Program-made: the position numbers and the translations under genes | Notes under the pieces: model-generated | Told to the model about the DNA's origin: nothing | What the model saw: only the letters and a program-made list of their open reading frames with translations | Databases searched by the model: none | IMG/VR virus record: IMGVR_UViG_3300025128_000307 | Coordinates: 1-25,194 of that record | Length of the DNA stretch: 25,194 nucleotides | Source of the DNA: a virus | Reading direction: 5' to 3' (one strand) | Shown here: positions 7,004-13,567 of the stretch, one piece after another | Layout of the letters: each line of letters begins with the position of its first letter | How positions within the stretch are numbered: the first letter of the stretch is position 1

Positions 7004-7166
7004 TAAAAGAATAATCCATGTACCTACACGAATGAAACATTGGGAAGATGAAATGTACAATGCAGAGTTTGAAGATAGGTGGAGAGCATACCACGAATAT
7101 AAAAAGTTGTATGAATACTATAAAGAACTACATGAAAGGGGGCATGAATATGAACCAAACTTTTAA
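6996..7166 (+). CDS. 56-residue charged helical protein
   Basis: I chose ATG 6996; a GTG at 6984 in the same frame would add four residues. The protein is rich in Tyr, Glu, His and Arg and reads as one long amphipathic helix (about 18-48). Its end overlaps the next membrane protein gene by 23 bases. The Shine-Dalgarno match is weak, so translation probably depends on coupling with the gene at 6875. No family recognised. Confidence 0.5.
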   Translation: MNDKRIIHVPTRMKHWEDEMYNAEFEDRWRAYHEYKKLYEYYKELHERGHEYEPNF

Positions 7167-7401
7167 GAAAATTACACCGGGTCACGGTCCTTCCTGGTAC
7201 GTTAAGTGGACTGCTAGTGTCATCATGATTATAGGTATGGTCATGACAGCAGTAGAATTTACACCACTCAATTTGTTCTTTCACTTAGGTGGAGTGACAG
7301 GGTGGTTTATAGTAGGGTGGATGTGGCATGATAGAGCATTGCTTACAGTTAATGCAATCGCCATGTTCATATTTGCAGTAGGTATCTTGTTAAACTTTTA
7401 G
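7144..7401 (+). CDS. Membrane protein resembling DUF6552
   Basis: This codes for 85 residues from ATG 7144 (an ATG at 7150 is possible), preceded by GAAAGGGGG. Three hydrophobic stretches are visible: residues about 19-36 (SVIMIIGMVMTAV), 44-57 (GGVTGWFIVGWMW) and 64-84 (VNAIAMFIFAVGILL). The order KWTASVI...TPLNL...GVTGWFIVG-W-DRALLTVN recalls the DUF6552 family of small phage membrane proteins, of unknown function. It is the last gene before promoter P2. Confidence 0.65.
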   Translation: MNMNQTFKKITPGHGPSWYVKWTASVIMIIGMVMTAVEFTPLNLFFHLGGVTGWFIVGWMWHDRALLTVNAIAMFIFAVGILLNF

Positions 7402-7402
7402 C

Positions 7403-7430
7403 TTGACATTTTTTCTAACTGTGCTAGTAT
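7403..7430 (+). promoter_or_regulatory. Sigma70 promoter P2 with extended -10
   Basis: TTGACA (7403-7408), a 16-base spacer and TAGTAT (7425-7430), with TGC immediately before the -10. The block TGTGCTAGTAT resembles the corresponding parts of P3 and P5. It lies 2 bases after the stop codon of the preceding gene and about 15 bases before the Shine-Dalgarno site of the gene at 7454. Confidence 0.65.
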
Positions 7431-7453
7431 TAAATAATAATTAAGGAGACAAA

Positions 7454-7714
7454 ATGAAATATGATGTAGTAACTTCGCACATGTATGTGCAACATTGGAC
7501 AGTCGAGGCTGAGAGTAAAGACAAAGCCGAAGAACTTTTCAAGAAAGTAAATATAGATTGGGATAAACAACGAAGACAATATGTTTTGAAAGAACCCCAT
7601 GATAAAGTACAAGAAGGGTTAGTAGTAATACCCGATGCAGAGCTGCGTGCTGTGATGCCAATACCTGGACAAACAGAACCTAGCTTTACAAAATTAGGAG
7701 AGAGTAATGAGTGA
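7454..7714 (+). CDS. DpnD/PcfM-like small protein, paralogue 2
   Basis: This codes for 86 residues with AAGGAG at 7443-7448, and is the first gene downstream of promoter P2. The first 65 residues follow the same pattern as the gene at 4943: MKYDVVT, VQHWTVEAESKDKA, a D-K-Q turn, YVLKE and QEGLVV. The C-terminus differs, being acidic here and Lys-rich in the other copy. They are probably paralogues under different promoters. The fold matches short DpnD/PcfM-type domains. No biochemical role is known to me. Confidence 0.65.
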   Translation: MKYDVVTSHMYVQHWTVEAESKDKAEELFKKVNIDWDKQRRQYVLKEPHDKVQEGLVVIPDAELRAVMPIPGQTEPSFTKLGESNE

Positions 7715-7937
7715 TGATAAAGAGTTAGAAATACCTGTTGACTTACTTGAGAAAGACCCATTGGAATTAGCAGAGAGTGATGAAGATATAAATACTATCG
7801 TTAAATATTTACAAGCTACCAGGGAAAACATCAGAGCAACGGAGGCTGCAGGTAAACGTATCACCAGTAAAGCCGCGAGAACTAAACCAAAACAATTTGA
7901 AACAAATGTACTAGACATGCTAGTAAAGGAGACATAA
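7707..7937 (+). CDS. Unknown small protein ahead of the Fe-S nuclease
   Basis: This codes for 76 residues. AGGAGAG (7698-7704) lies in the end of the preceding gene, which it overlaps by 8 bases. It ends in a TAATG overlap with the nuclease gene. The N-terminal half is acidic and the C-terminal half basic (AAGKRITSKAARTKPKQ, about 47-63). Tight coupling to the nuclease suggests a shared process, but no motif supports a specific role. Confidence 0.6.
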   Translation: MSDDKELEIPVDLLEKDPLELAESDEDINTIVKYLQATRENIRATEAAGKRITSKAARTKPKQFETNVLDMLVKET

Positions 7938-8866
7938 TGGAACAACCAGATAGACTAAAGAAGTTTGTACTACAAGAGGGCAGACCTATCCAAAAGATAT
8001 GGGATACATCAAGTCTATCATCATTCCTTTCATGCCCCCGAATGTACAACTGGACTAACCTACAAGGCTACAAGTCAAAGACTTATGGCATGGCAACTGG
8101 ATTTGGTTCGGCTGTGCACGAAGGATTTGAAGTCCTTGACGCAGAGAAATTCAAGGGGGCAAGTAAGGAAGACGCTGTGGTCGCAGCTATCAAGTACGTT
8201 CTCCTGGAATTTGGCGAGGCACTTAACTTATCAGAAGATAAGGCAAGAGGATTAACCTCTGTTCTTCGTGCAATAGTATGGAGAGCAGAAGAATACTGGG
8301 ATGATTTGTTTGAGATAGCAACCATGCCAGATGGGTCACCATGTTTAGAGCAAAGATTTGAAGTACCGTTTGGTAATGGAGAGTATAGATTCTCTGGTCG
8401 TATAGATAAGATAGTACAACTAGATGGTAAGCTATACTTGTGTGATGTAAAGACAACTAAGAGTACACTTAACTCTAATTACTTTGGTAACTTCATGCCG
8501 AACAATCAAGTGTTCAGTTACATCTGGGCTGCCCGGGAAATACTCGGACTGGATGTCGCAGGCTTTATCATTGACGCAGTACAAACAGGTGTGCACTTTA
8601 CTAGGTTTGATAGAAGTGTATACAATGTACCAACTGATTTGATAATGGAGTGGTACAAAGACGCAATGCATACACTAGATGTATCAACTAATTATTTTAA
8701 CAAACAGTATTATCCTGCGGATTTTACTGCATGTAACAACTATGGTGGTTGTAGATATAAAGAAGCGTGTTCGGCATCACCGTCACGCAGGAACATATTC
8801 CTGGACAATGACTTTGATAAAGAACCACACCCAGATTTAAAGGAGGCTTATGCAGAAACAATATAA
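7937..8866 (+). CDS. PD-(D/E)XK nuclease with Fe-S cluster (Cas4/AddB/RecB-like)
   Basis: This codes for 309 residues. The family core is clear: LSSFLSCPRMY (27-37, Cys33), GSAVHEGFE (57-65, His61), GRID (154-157), LCDVKTT (168-174, Asp170-x-Lys172) and QVFSY (191-195). These correspond to the metal-binding and catalytic residues of RecB-type nucleases. Three further cysteines near the C-terminus (C266, C272, C278, in a Y-GGC-x5-C context) together with Cys33 match the four ligands of the iron-sulfur cluster of Cas4 and AddB enzymes. Such enzymes degrade or resect DNA ends as exonucleases. It sits just upstream of the Sak4-like ATPase and ssDNA-binding protein, so recombination or DNA-end processing is the likely role. 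Confidence 0.85.
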   Translation: MEQPDRLKKFVLQEGRPIQKIWDTSSLSSFLSCPRMYNWTNLQGYKSKTYGMATGFGSAVHEGFEVLDAEKFKGASKEDAVVAAIKYVLLEFGEALNLSEDKARGLTSVLRAIVWRAEEYWDDLFEIATMPDGSPCLEQRFEVPFGNGEYRFSGRIDKIVQLDGKLYLCDVKTTKSTLNSNYFGNFMPNNQVFSYIWAAREILGLDVAGFIIDAVQTGVHFTRFDRSVYNVPTDLIMEWYKDAMHTLDVSTNYFNKQYYPADFTACNNYGGCRYKEACSASPSRRNIFLDNDFDKEPHPDLKEAYAETI

Positions 8867-8975
8867 AGAAAAACATTATTACCCACCTAAGAAGTGGTAT
8901 AACAATACGAGTTCGCTATTAAATATAATAGCTGTGTTGTTAGTTTTAAATATATTCTTTTCGATAATACTATGA
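8850..8975 (+). CDS. 41-residue membrane micro-protein
   Basis: AGGAGG (8841-8846) precedes the ATG, which lies inside the end of the nuclease gene. A Tyr/Lys/His-rich N-terminal half (KQYKEKHYYPPKKW) is followed by one hydrophobic helix (about 22-40). It ends in an ATGA overlap with a second membrane micro-protein, so the two form a pair that may act together. The double arrangement recalls small lysis or membrane factors, but function is unknown. Confidence 0.5.
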   Translation: MQKQYKEKHYYPPKKWYNNTSSLLNIIAVLLVLNIFFSIIL

Positions 8976-9085
8976 TTACAGTAACCAACATTTTATTGAT
9001 TTTATTACTGTTATCTAATATGTTTATTGCATTTATGATATATGCTTTAGGCAAAGTTTTATTGGAGAAAGAAAAAAAAGATTGA
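8972..9085 (+). CDS. 37-residue membrane micro-protein
   Basis: It starts in an ATGA overlap with the preceding micro-protein. Residues 5-27 are hydrophobic (ILLILLLLSNMFIAF), followed by a charged tail (EKEKKD). Its stop codon lies within the -35 box of promoter P3, so the transcript of region 1 ends close to where region 2 begins. No family recognised. Confidence 0.5.
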   Translation: MITVTNILLILLLLSNMFIAFMIYALGKVLLEKEKKD

Positions 9086-9110
9086 CACGGATTTAAATTC
9101 GTGCTACAAT
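9082..9110 (+). promoter_or_regulatory. Strong sigma70 promoter P3 for the replication module
   Basis: TTGACA (9082-9087), exactly 17 bases, then TACAAT (9105-9110) with TGC directly before it. This is the best promoter match in the window. The TTCGTGCTA block is shared with P5. Transcription would start near 9117, just before the Shine-Dalgarno site of the Sak4-like gene. This excludes the in-frame ATG at 9109 as the start of that gene. Confidence 0.8.
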
Positions 9111-9132
9111 GCATACTTTACAGGAGACAAAT

Positions 9133-9927
9133 ATGGCAAACATTAGTAAACATAAATCAGCAGAGTATACAAAGTTATTGCTCGTAGGTGACAGTGGGGC
9201 AGGTAAAACATCAGCACTTGCCTCGCTTGCCAACGCAGGTTATAACTTACGTATCTTAGATTTTGATGATGGACTATCTATCTTACCAGAGTTCTTGAAT
9301 GACGACGCAGTTAAGAATGTATCTTACATTACTTTACGTGATGGTCTAGGTCAAGCGAATGCTTTTAGAAAAGGTGTTCAAATGATTACGAACTGGAAAG
9401 ATGGTGACGAAGACTTTAGTTCAGTTAAGAACTGGACTAGCAAGGATGTACTTGTTATCGACAGCTTAACCTTGATGGGTGAGGCAGCGCTACGTGGTGC
9501 CCTGGTTTTTAATAATAAGAAACCAACTGACCAACCGAGTCAGCCAGAATGGGGAACCGCGGCACGTGATGTACAACACATTGTACAATACATAACAGGT
9601 TCAGAGGTACCATGTAATGTAGTAGTAACTACTCACATGCAGTACATGGAAGGAGACTTAGGTGTATCCAAAGCATATCCTACAAGTGTAGGTTCAAAGC
9701 TATCTACTAAACTAGGTAGATACTTTAACTGTGTATGTAGGATTGACACACGGTCTTCAAGTAAGGGCACTGAGCGTACCCTCAGAACAGTATCAGACCA
9801 CAAGATGGACCTTAAGATTACAGCTCCATCTCTAGTTGAAACAAATGCTGAGTTAAATTTAGCTAAGTTATTTGAAGCTGTGCAGAAAAATGCTCAAAGT
9901 AAATTAACAAATAAAGGAGGCAAATGA
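9133..9927 (+). CDS. Sak4-like RecA-fold ATPase (AAA_24), recombination
   Basis: This codes for 264 residues. The start is ATG 9133, six bases after AGGAGA (9121-9126). An upstream ATG at 9109 overlaps the promoter -10. Walker A is GDSGAGKT (19-26) and Walker B is VLVIDS (106-111). A VVVTTHM segment near residues 165-171 fits the sensor strand. This is the AAA_24/Sak4 group of single-domain RecA-like proteins, which in phages bind ssDNA and promote annealing and recombination. The next gene is a probable ssDNA-binding protein with a 4-base overlap, the usual partner of Sak4. Promoter P3 makes this the first gene of the replication module. Confidence 0.82.
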   Translation: MANISKHKSAEYTKLLLVGDSGAGKTSALASLANAGYNLRILDFDDGLSILPEFLNDDAVKNVSYITLRDGLGQANAFRKGVQMITNWKDGDEDFSSVKNWTSKDVLVIDSLTLMGEAALRGALVFNNKKPTDQPSQPEWGTAARDVQHIVQYITGSEVPCNVVVTTHMQYMEGDLGVSKAYPTSVGSKLSTKLGRYFNCVCRIDTRSSSKGTERTLRTVSDHKMDLKITAPSLVETNAELNLAKLFEAVQKNAQSKLTNKGGK

Positions 9928-10364
9928 TGTCAGATGTTAATGACTTTTTATCGATGACCCCTAGTGAAGTACCTGAATCGGTTACTTTACCAGAGGGTAG
10001 CTATGATTTTACTATCACTTCTTATCGTTCGGATAAGGTGGGAGAGAATCAAACACCATTAGTTCGTATCAACTGCAAGGCAGTTGGTGTGATTCAATCT
10101 GACTTGGGTGATTCAGATTTAGTTAATGCCGAGCCAACTCGTATTGAGTTCTGGGCTACGCCTAAAGCAATGCAACAAAACAATCCTGCATTGTCTTTGA
10201 AAGCATTCTTAACTAAGGGATTGGAAATGGATGACGGTTCATCGTTCGGTGAATTGTTAGAACAAGCCATTGGACAAACCTTTAGTGGAATTGTCAAGCA
10301 TGAAATGGTTGGCAGAAACAAGGACATACTTCAAGCGTCCATCAAAAGGATAATTAAGAAGTAG
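9924..10364 (+). CDS. Probable ssDNA-binding protein (DUF669-like OB fold)
   Basis: This codes for 146 residues. Two adjacent ATGs (9924 and 9927) follow AGGAGG (9916-9921), and either may be used. The protein is beta-rich: LPEGSYDFTITSYR (about 24-37), PLVRINCKAVGV, PTRIEFWATPKA, then KGLEMDDGS and a final strand pattern TFSGIVKHEMVGRNKDI. This layout fits the small phage OB-fold proteins (DUF669-like) that coat ssDNA. Position directly after a Sak4-like ATPase and before the polymerase supports this. Sequence motifs alone would not prove it. Confidence 0.65.
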   Translation: MMSDVNDFLSMTPSEVPESVTLPEGSYDFTITSYRSDKVGENQTPLVRINCKAVGVIQSDLGDSDLVNAEPTRIEFWATPKAMQQNNPALSLKAFLTKGLEMDDGSSFGELLEQAIGQTFSGIVKHEMVGRNKDILQASIKRIIKK

Positions 10365-10368
10365 TCCT

Positions 10369-11472
10369 ATGGGTGAGTATGCAGTCAATAAACGTGTGCC
10401 GTCTAGCAAACCATCATCAGCCGATGGTTGCAAGATAGCATTTGTTTTCGAGTATCCTACCAACAAAGAAGCAATAGCTAATACGATTCTGCAAGGGGGC
10501 ACGGGAAAAGTATTCGCGGAACTTTGCGACATTGCTGGTATCACCCTCGACGATTGCTTACTCACCCACACTATACAATTAAAAGCACATCAAAATACAG
10601 CACAACATTTTTTCCACAAACGAAACGAATACAAACGCTTGTGTAAGACAACTGAGTGGCGGTCACCTTATGGTCCTACTAAAGAAGGTTATCTTAAACA
10701 AGAGTACGAGCAAGACATACAACGGTTACACAAAGAAATAGAAGAAGCCAATCCAAATATCATTATCGCAATGGGTTCATTATCTTTGTGGGCAGTGACA
10801 GGTCTAGACAAAGTCGGTACTTATAGAGGGGCTACATTACAAACAAGTCTCCTTTCTTCTCCATATAAAGTACTTGCAACTTATAGTCCTGTTGCTGTCG
10901 TTAAAAATTTTAAGTGGCGACCTCACGTAGCTTCTGATTTAATCAAAGCTAAAAGCGAATCGCTCAGCAAAACATTAGAACATACTGAAAGAGAGATATG
11001 GATTGAACCTACTCTCTCCGACCTCGATACGTTCTATACTAAATACATTAGTAAAGCAAATCACAACGACCCTCTCGCATTTGATATTGAAACAGCAGAA
11101 GGCTCTATCGTATGTATAGGCTTTGCACCTAATCCTCGAACTGCAATCGTAGTTCCTTTTCGTGATAAGAATACTGACACCCAAAACTATTGGAACGCTA
11201 CAGAAGAAGTAGCTGCATGGCAATGGGTGCGTAAGATCCTGGAAGACGAAGAGATTGTAAAGGTAGCACAGAATCAACTATATGATATATCATGGCTCGC
11301 TCACAAACAGAAGATAAAAGTTAAAGGTATCACACATGATACCATGCATGCCCAACATTCATTGCAACCAGAACAAGAAAAAGGTTTAGGTTTCTTAGGC
11401 TCAATTTATACAAATGAGAGTGCTTGGAAAACACTAGCCAAGTTTTCAAAGAGTACCAAAGCAGATGAATAG
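10369..11472 (+). CDS. UDG-like domain fused to the N-terminal part of a 3'-5' exonuclease domain
   Basis: This codes for 367 residues. Residues 20-200 resemble a uracil-DNA glycosylase of the family 4/5 type: FEYPTNKEA (28-36), GGTGKVFAELCDIAGI (43-58), NPNIIIAMGSLSLWAV (128-143), RGATLQ (153-158) and ATYSPVAVV (170-178). In active enzymes the last motif is normally HPS or HPA; here the His is Ser, so activity is doubtful. Residues 234-350 are the start of a DnaQ-like exonuclease, with LAFDIET (Exo I, D239 and E241) and QNQLYDISWL (Exo II, D306). It lacks Exo III, which lies at the start of the polymerase chain at 12020. The protein ends at KSTKADE where unsplit relatives would continue. The two chains probably assemble into one proofreading polymerase. 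Confidence 0.8.
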   Translation: MGEYAVNKRVPSSKPSSADGCKIAFVFEYPTNKEAIANTILQGGTGKVFAELCDIAGITLDDCLLTHTIQLKAHQNTAQHFFHKRNEYKRLCKTTEWRSPYGPTKEGYLKQEYEQDIQRLHKEIEEANPNIIIAMGSLSLWAVTGLDKVGTYRGATLQTSLLSSPYKVLATYSPVAVVKNFKWRPHVASDLIKAKSESLSKTLEHTEREIWIEPTLSDLDTFYTKYISKANHNDPLAFDIETAEGSIVCIGFAPNPRTAIVVPFRDKNTDTQNYWNATEEVAAWQWVRKILEDEEIVKVAQNQLYDISWLAHKQKIKVKGITHDTMHAQHSLQPEQEKGLGFLGSIYTNESAWKTLAKFSKSTKADE

Positions 11473-11474
11473 AA

Positions 11475-11789
11475 ATGAAACGATCAGAATTATTCTCGGT
11501 CAAGCCGATGCCCGAGGATTCAAAGGACATAGAGAACCACTACAATTTATGGAGGGCTGTTCTCGATCAGGCAGTACAAGATTATTCCTACAAAGGCAAA
11601 TCCGAAGAGGGTTTAAAAGCAAAGAAAGAAGTAGAGAAATGGTTGAGGTACAAGTATAAAGAATTTAAATTCGTATGTGAAATGGCTGCAGTTGACCATG
11701 CCAGAGCACGTAAAGAGTTTGATAAATATAAGGAGGGAGAATATGACAGGAACAGGGAGGTCATCAGAATTACTAAAAAAAGCAAGTGA
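11475..11789 (+). CDS. Conserved-looking small phage protein inserted in the split polymerase
   Basis: This codes for 104 residues and begins 2 bases after the exonuclease stop. The pattern LWRAVLDQAVQDY (25-37), KKEVEKWLRY-K-YKEFKFVCEMA (50-71) and ARKEFDKY is familiar from many phages as a small helical protein: an RAV-LQA helix, then A-WL, then F-VCELAG and V-R. Its function is unknown to me, and it has no nuclease or intron-homing motif. It overlaps the next gene by 47 bases. It separates two parts of one exonuclease domain, which is unusual. Confidence 0.65.
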   Translation: MKRSELFSVKPMPEDSKDIENHYNLWRAVLDQAVQDYSYKGKSEEGLKAKKEVEKWLRYKYKEFKFVCEMAAVDHARARKEFDKYKEGEYDRNREVIRITKKSK

Positions 11790-12051
11790 CTTAGTAAGTG
11801 GTGACCGTCAAAAAGATTATGGAGATAAGCTTCATAATCACAAGAACATTGCAGACTTATGGACAGCGTACTTAGATACGACTGTTAGCCCACATGATGT
11901 AGCAGTCATGATGTGCTTACTAAAGATAGCCAGACTGAAGCAAGGATCCAGAACAGAAGACACATACCTGGATGCATCAGCTTACATGGCAATAGCAAGA
12001 GAAATACAGGAGAGAATAGATGGCGAGGATAGTAAAGAACACAGAGATTAA
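11743..12051 (+). CDS. DUF6378-like protein inserted in the split polymerase
   Basis: This codes for 102 residues from ATG 11743, set by AGGAGGGAG at 11731-11739; an upstream ATG at 11677 is less likely. Motifs are LVSGDRQKDYGD (about 16-27), NIADLWTAYL (33-42), SPHDVAVMMCLLKIARL (46-62) and DTYLDASAYMAIA (70-82). This matches the DUF6378 phage family, an all-helical protein whose acidic residues recall MazG-like nucleotide pyrophosphohydrolases. That relation is not certain. It overlaps the polymerase chain by 32 bases, so the polymerase start is probably coupled to it. Confidence 0.75.
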   Translation: MTGTGRSSELLKKASDLVSGDRQKDYGDKLHNHKNIADLWTAYLDTTVSPHDVAVMMCLLKIARLKQGSRTEDTYLDASAYMAIAREIQERIDGEDSKEHRD

Positions 12052-13567
12052 GGGTTTAAAACTTAATTCAGAGCAAGTACTATGGGTTTATTGTGGGTTA
12101 GATTGCAACTTAACTACTGAGATATGGGGTAAACTTTCTCCCCAACTAGATAACAATACAAAAAATACATACGAGTTCGAACGTAACTCATTAGGTCCTG
12201 CAATATCTATGGTATTGCGTGGGCTACGTGTAGATGAGAGGGCAGTTACTATGATACGTGCCCCCTTACAAAAGAAAAGATTAAAGCTAGAGAGAATGTT
12301 AAATCTCTTTGCTCATGCAGTATGGGATAAGGACTTGAATCATAATAGTCCTGTACAATTAAAGTCTATGCTGTATGAATATCTAAATCTTCCAGTACAA
12401 ATTAAATATGAAAAAGGTAAACAGAAAGTATCTACTGATAGAGAAGCATTAGAACATATGATAGAAGAGTATCCTCGTGCTCGTCCTTTCTGTAAAACTA
12501 TTATTACCTTACGTGATATTGATAAACAATTATCTGTATTAAAAGCAAAGAGAGATTCTGATGGACGCATACGTTGTTCGTATAATGTAGCAGGCACAGA
12601 GACAGGTAGATGGTCTTCATCTGAAAGTCCTTGGGGTACAGGTACAAACTTACAGAATATTACAAAGGACTTGCGGGCTATGTTCATACCAGACAGAGGA
12701 CGTACCATGTTCTATGCCGACTTACAAGCAGCTGAATCCAGGGCAACAGCCTACCTCTCAGGTGATGCAGGTTACATCAATGCCGTTGAATCATCAGACC
12801 TACATACTGAAGTAGCTAAGATGGTCTGGCCTAACATGGGTTGGACAGAAGATAATGCACAGAACAGAGAGATAGCAGAGCGTCCTTACTACGGAAACTT
12901 TTCTTATCGTGATGTATGTAAGAGGGCAGGTCATGGAACTAACTATGGTGCATCAGCTAATACAGTAGCAAGACATACCAAAATTAAGGTAGCACATGCT
13001 ACAAGATTTCAACTTTTATACTTCGGTGGTATAGTACCATTAGCTTCATTAGAACGTTGGCACAAACAAGATAAACGTGGTGGCTTTGAAGAACTTATAG
13101 AGATAGGAGAAGTTATAGGTAGTGGTAGCCAGCAGCTTGTGCGTGTGACGGGAGCATTTCCTGGCATAAGAACTTGGCACACCGAAGTTATAAAAGAATT
13201 ACAAACAACAGGCAATCTTATTACACCATTCGGTAGACGTAGACAATTCTGGGGTAGGCTAGATGATGAACACTATGCAAGAAAAGCTATAGCATATCTT
13301 CCGCAATCTACTATTGGTGACTTGTTAAACTTAGGATTGTATAGAGTATGGAAAGAATTATTTAATGATGGTGTAGAAATACTTGGTCAAGTACATGACG
13401 CAGTATTAGGTCAGTGTCCGACAGATAAAGTGGATGAGTTAATACCACAAGTTATTAGTTGTTTAGAAAATCCTATTGAAGTTAAAGGTAAAACTATGGT
13501 GATACCTTCTGACGCAGAGGTAGGGGATTCGTGGAAAAGTTTAAAGAAGTGGAGTGCTAATGCGTAA
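12020..13567 (+). CDS. polA: Family A DNA polymerase, polymerase domain with Exo III
   Basis: This codes for 515 residues, with AGGAGAG (12009-12015) before the ATG. It begins with YCGLD (24-28), the Y-x3-D Exo III motif of the proofreading domain whose Exo I and II lie in the gene ending at 11472. The polymerase part is complete: TETGRWSS (193-200) and NLQN (210-213), motif A FYADLQAAESR (231-241, Asp234), motif B RDVCKRAGHGTNYG (297-310; Arg297, Lys301, Tyr309) and motif C GQVHDAV (456-462, His459 and Asp460). Spacing of motif B places His305 at the position equivalent to Phe762 of E. coli Pol I (Tyr526 of T7), which influences nucleotide discrimination and is usually Phe, Tyr or Leu. It replicates the phage genome and overlaps the helicase gene by 8 bases. 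Confidence 0.9.
   Translation: MARIVKNTEIKGLKLNSEQVLWVYCGLDCNLTTEIWGKLSPQLDNNTKNTYEFERNSLGPAISMVLRGLRVDERAVTMIRAPLQKKRLKLERMLNLFAHAVWDKDLNHNSPVQLKSMLYEYLNLPVQIKYEKGKQKVSTDREALEHMIEEYPRARPFCKTIITLRDIDKQLSVLKAKRDSDGRIRCSYNVAGTETGRWSSSESPWGTGTNLQNITKDLRAMFIPDRGRTMFYADLQAAESRATAYLSGDAGYINAVESSDLHTEVAKMVWPNMGWTEDNAQNREIAERPYYGNFSYRDVCKRAGHGTNYGASANTVARHTKIKVAHATRFQLLYFGGIVPLASLERWHKQDKRGGFEELIEIGEVIGSGSQQLVRVTGAFPGIRTWHTEVIKELQTTGNLITPFGRRRQFWGRLDDEHYARKAIAYLPQSTIGDLLNLGLYRVWKELFNDGVEILGQVHDAVLGQCPTDKVDELIPQVISCLENPIEVKGKTMVIPSDAEVGDSWKSLKKWSANA

Noticed and set aside
9109-9132. ATG 9109 as the start of the Sak4-like gene
   Set aside because: It overlaps the -10 box of promoter P3 and would lie before the transcript begins. 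ATG 9133 has AGGAGA at proper spacing.
11473-12019. Group I intron or homing endonuclease as the cause of the polymerase split
   Set aside because: The gap holds two tightly packed genes with overlaps and a clear Shine-Dalgarno site. Neither has HNH, GIY-YIG or LAGLIDADG motifs, and I could not fold an intron core. An intron cannot be fully excluded without covariance-model search.
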